From Euperipatoides rowelli (lineage: Eukaryota > Onychophora > Udeonychophora > Euonychophora > Peripatopsidae), in assembly GCA_003024985.2 (NCBI GenBank), contig PXIH01S0038254.1: DNA of 10,978 nt, one strand, 5' to 3'. The notes beneath the pieces are model-generated. The model worked only from the letters and a program-made list of their open reading frames with translations, searched no databases and was not told the DNA's origin. The position numbers and the translations under genes are program-made. This document shows, in pieces, positions 9,048 through 10,978 of the stretch (position 1 is its first letter; every line of letters starts with the position of its first letter).

Positions 9048-9215
9048 TTATTTACAGTATTTATGGTTTGACAATACTGACTGCCCGCTATTTAACAACT
9101 GGTAGTTCAGATCAACCATATCTATGTGTCGTGTAACTTCGTTTTGCATGACGCAAACAGTGGAACACAACTTCAATCGGTTAGAACTACTGGGTTGAAA
9201 GCACGTCGTTTCTCT
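9048..9215 (-). other. Exon-like 55-codon open frame inside the insertion
   Basis: On the minus strand a frame opens after TAG (9218-9216) and runs 55 codons to TAA (9050-9048). It contains CFQPSSSNRLKLCST and ends MVDLNYQLLNSGQSVLSN...KYCK. Its codons are much less AT-biased than the surroundings, as in a real exon or element ORF end. I do not recognise a family. The AT-rich minus-strand sequence just upstream ends in TAATAG, which could be a weak splice acceptor, so this may be a last exon retained in an unspliced retrocopy. It could equally be the C-terminus of a LINE ORF or chance. Confidence 0.25.
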
Positions 9216-9399
9216 CTATTACTATTTTTATTAAACAATTTAAAGACCTTATCATTATACTCACTAGTAATAGTAAAATTATATGGTGAGTTTTAATTAG
9301 ATTTAATGTGGAAATTGAAATTATCATAAAAAAAATTGGTGCACATTTTGATTGATAGTATAAATATCTAATATCTTACATTTCATCGCAAGTAAGTAA

Positions 9400-9411
9400 A
9401 GTACTATTTTT
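9400..9411. repeat. Target-site duplication, 5' side of insertion
   Basis: AGTACTATTTTT, identical to 8955-8966, followed here by GG rather than more T. This is the copy next to the 5' end of the minus-strand insertion. A local inverted pair AGTAC/GTACT (9400-9404 and 9413-9417) overlaps it. Confidence 0.55.
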
Positions 9412-9838
9412 GGTACTATTCGTTAAATGTAATGATTTGTTTTTTCTTTCTAAAAAAAACTACTAGTAGTAAGACCAGTTATTTCATTAAAACTATTATG
9501 TTTTTGTTTTTTTAATTTAAATAATGTATTTGATTTTGTATTAATAATAATTGTTTCAATCCCATTTGTAATTTTAAGAAAAAAAATGAAATTTATCACA
9601 CTTTAAATTGAATAACTTCTGAATAGCACTAGAAAGGGCTGAGAACCTATAATTTGAATTATGTTTAAAGCCTTTATTTATATTTAAAAACTTTTTTTGT
9701 GAAAAACATTTTAAAATGTAACCATTCATTTAAATAACAGAACTCCCACATCCTAATCGGGGCCCCAGGACTGGAAATTCAGGCGTGCCCTTAAATATTT
9801 TTGATAATTTATTTTGTTATGGGGTTCCTTGTTCATAA
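9412..9838. other. AT-rich spacer with a GC-rich patch
   Basis: No gene is visible. A 12-bp perfect palindrome ACTACTAGTAGT lies at 9459-9470. A short GC-rich patch near 9755-9790 (CGGGGCCCCAGG) stands out and resembles, in composition only, GC-rich patches near 10220, suggesting both belong to one repeat region. Identity unknown. Confidence 0.4.
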
Positions 9839-9839
9839 A

Positions 9840-10130
9840 GATTTGATAAGCTTATTTTTTTTTTGGTGGTATGAATGTTTTGTTTACCTTTGATGGGCCT
9901 GCAGGCCCATTGTTGAGGCCAATAGTGACACTTGTGTCTGAAGATTTTGATAAGCTTTTTTTTTTTTTTTTGTATGGATGTTTTGTTTACCTTTGATGGA
10001 CCTGTAGGCATCATGTCCAGGCCTATAGAGCCTTTTGTGTGTGTGTTTTTTTTTTGTTGTATTGATGTTTTGTGGACCTTAGATAGGCCTATGGGCCACT
10101 TATTCAAACTTACAGGGCGTTTTATCCAGT
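9840..10130. repeat. Three-copy tandem repeat with T-tracts and palindromic core
   Basis: Three units share the order T-tract, GATGTTTTGTTTACC-like block, GATGGRCCTGYAGG-like core, variable tail. The GTTTTGT blocks begin at 9877, 9980 and 10067, so the spacings are 103 and 87 bp. Copies 1 and 2 also share GATTT(T)GATAAGCTT before the T run. T-tracts are at 9855-9864 (T10), 9956-9971 (T16) and 10046-10055 (T10). On the minus strand each unit ends in an A tract. Copies have diverged, and a frame that looks repeated in translation is not kept in phase across copies. Confidence 0.8.
9893..9910. repeat. 18-bp perfect palindrome
   Basis: ATGGGCCTGCAGGCCCAT is its own reverse complement with no spacer. 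It sits at the core of the first tandem unit. The matching place in unit 3 carries the smaller palindrome ATAGGCCTAT, while unit 2 has a degraded version. Confidence 0.9.
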
Positions 10131-10134
10131 CTTA

Positions 10135-10216
10135 AGGGGACCTTCCCTCTCTTTACCACTGGTCATAACTATGGTATGTAGTTTCTTAATGAATGTGTTC
10201 ATACGTAAGGTCCCCT
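10135..10216. repeat. 10-bp inverted repeat pair
   Basis: AGGGGACCTT at 10135-10144 is the reverse complement of AAGGTCCCCT at 10207-10216, with 62 bp between them. It could be the stem of a hairpin RNA or the ends of a tiny MITE-like element, but no flanking target duplication is visible and the arms stop at 10 bp. Confidence 0.45.
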
Positions 10217-10609
10217 GCACCTGGGCCCTGGGATGATTGTAGGAAGCCCTGTATACCCTCCTGTGTCATAATCAGATGAATTTTAACCTAGATTTCATTA
10301 TAAACATTCACATCAAATTGGTATGATGGGTAGATAAAAGGGTGAAATCCAGCAATATTCTATACATATATCTTTGATACAGATTTAACAAAAATAATTT
10401 ACATATTATATCATCATGATCCCAGTAATGAACTGTTGTATTTTATACTTAATATCCTGTAAGAATGACAATGTTACAAACATAATATCTAATCTATTCG
10501 ATGTGGCCACATAGTCTGTGAGGACGCTGGCATTTTATTTAAAAATTCATTAAAATCCTGAAAGCACAATAGATTTTAATTATTTCTTAAGGAAAGAAAT
10601 GCTAATATT
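10217..10609. other. Mixed-composition spacer
   Basis: GC-richer near 10217-10260 and AT-rich afterwards. No coding frame or RNA gene is supported. ATTAAAATCCTG at about 10549-10560 recurs at about 10851-10862 in the tandem repeat to the right, so the repeat may reach back this far in degraded form. Confidence 0.4.
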
Positions 10610-10978
10610 AATATTGGTAACATTAATACTATTTTTCTATAGCATTAGTTTAAAAGGCCGTCAAAAAATGACAGATACAGCAACATATATGGACTAAAAA
10701 TAGAGTGAAAACTCTTTGGGCACCAACTGCTCGCTGAAGATGACCAAGCAGCGTGACAGACATCATGACCAAAGTGACCAAATGGTTTGAAAAGCCAGTA
10801 ACAAATGTTGGACATTAATTACTTCCTTCTTAGCTTGCTATAACAGTGACATTAAAATCCTGTCAAAAATGACGAATAAAGCTACATCTATGGACAGAAA
10901 ATTGAGCGAAAACTGAGCAGCATGACAGACATCATGACCAAACTGACCAAATAGTTTTAAAAGCCAGTAAAAAATGAC
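10610..10978. repeat. Tandem repeat of about 170-200 bp running off the right edge
   Basis: A block starting GTCAAAAA(A)TGAC at 10660 recurs at 10862 (spacing 202). A block GACAGACATCATGACC at 10755 recurs at 10924 (spacing 169), because copy 2 lacks about 33 bp in the middle. Both copies continue into AAAAGCCAGTAA. Sequence before copy 1 (TTGGTAACATTAAT, near 10615) matches that before copy 2 (TTGGACATTAAT, near 10809), so a partial earlier copy is also present. It looks like a satellite or a tandemly arranged non-coding element. No coding frame is shared by the copies. Confidence 0.8.

Larger units (their letters stand above)
8955..9411 (-). mobile_element. Poly(A)-ended retroposed insertion with 12-bp target duplication
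   Basis: AGTACTATTTTT occurs at 8955-8966 and again at 9400-9411. Between them lies about 430 bp whose left end is a T run (8962-8973) and whose composition is GC-richer than its flanks over 8974-9215. On the minus strand this reads as target copy, insert, poly(A), target copy, with the target copy starting AAAAA, the pattern left by L1-type target-primed insertion. Just before the tail is a 5-bp hairpin (TTGGC-GAAGATA-GCCAA, 8988-8972). It could be a SINE, a 5'-truncated LINE end, or a retrocopy of a host transcript. No tRNA-like A/B boxes were found. Confidence 0.58.

Noticed and set aside
8974-9399. tRNA-derived SINE head
   Set aside because: No convincing A and B box pair or tRNA cloverleaf was found on either strand, so the insertion is left unclassified.
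9817-10135. Opposite-strand frames with repeated peptides (such as GPSKVNKTSIQ on minus, MDVLFTFDGP on plus)
   Set aside because: Both come from the tandem DNA repeat. The 103-bp spacing between copies 1 and 2 is not a multiple of three, so the repeat does not keep one frame, and homopolymers fill the gaps. Not evidence for a repeat protein.
10505-10535. Hammerhead ribozyme-like core (CTGTGAGGACG)
   Set aside because: The conserved CTGATGA...GAAA core and cleavage-site arrangement are not present.
9840-10978. CRISPR array
   Set aside because: Repeat units are about 90-200 bp and diverged, without short identical repeats and unique spacers of even length, in a clearly eukaryotic context.

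Overview
The window looks like intergenic or intronic DNA from an AT-rich animal genome, most likely an invertebrate. The grounds are the very low GC, the long A/T homopolymers, poly(A)-tailed retroposons, tandem repeats, sparse coding sequence and the lack of any prokaryotic gene density, ribosome binding sites or operons. I cannot name the species. Single ambiguous bases (n) occur at 84 and 1000.

The main content is a decayed but nearly full-length two-ORF LINE of the L1/Tx1 type on the minus strand, from about 5.8 kb down to a poly(A) tail at 972-958. No long ORF survives, but reading across frameshifts recovers the whole layout in order. ORF1 has an acidic N-terminus, an RRM-like stretch, a zinc knuckle and a C-terminal tail. 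After a gap of about 68 nt, ORF2 has an endonuclease (GLNSLNKR ... IDYF ... SDH), a reverse transcriptase (GPDGF, MDVHKAFD, KGVTQ...LLSGAMF, YSGD), the L1/Tx1 hallmark FIWKGK...GG, and a C-terminal zinc finger. Key catalytic residues are lost, so it is dead.

From about 6.0 to 8.1 kb the sequence is AT-rich. It holds one coding candidate, an 87-codon minus-strand ORF (7802-7539) with an N-terminal membrane segment and a locally GC-richer, charged tail. Possible polyadenylation signals lie about 620 nt downstream. At 8.76-8.11 kb there is a second, unrelated LINE reverse transcriptase fragment, also on the minus strand, with an intact YVDD.

At 8955-9411 a stretch of about 430 bp looks like a separate retroposed insertion: 12-bp direct repeats on both sides, a poly(A) end on the minus strand, and a small hairpin just before the tail. 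It contains a GC-richer 55-codon open frame that could be the end of a copied gene or element.

From 9.84 kb to the end the DNA is repeat-rich. There are three tandem copies of a T-tract unit of about 90-100 bp whose first copy holds an 18-bp perfect palindrome, a short inverted repeat, and a second tandem repeat of about 170-200 bp that runs off the right edge. All retroelements with a readable direction lie on the minus strand. The genes here do not form a pathway. The window records several rounds of retrotransposition with one possible small host gene among them.
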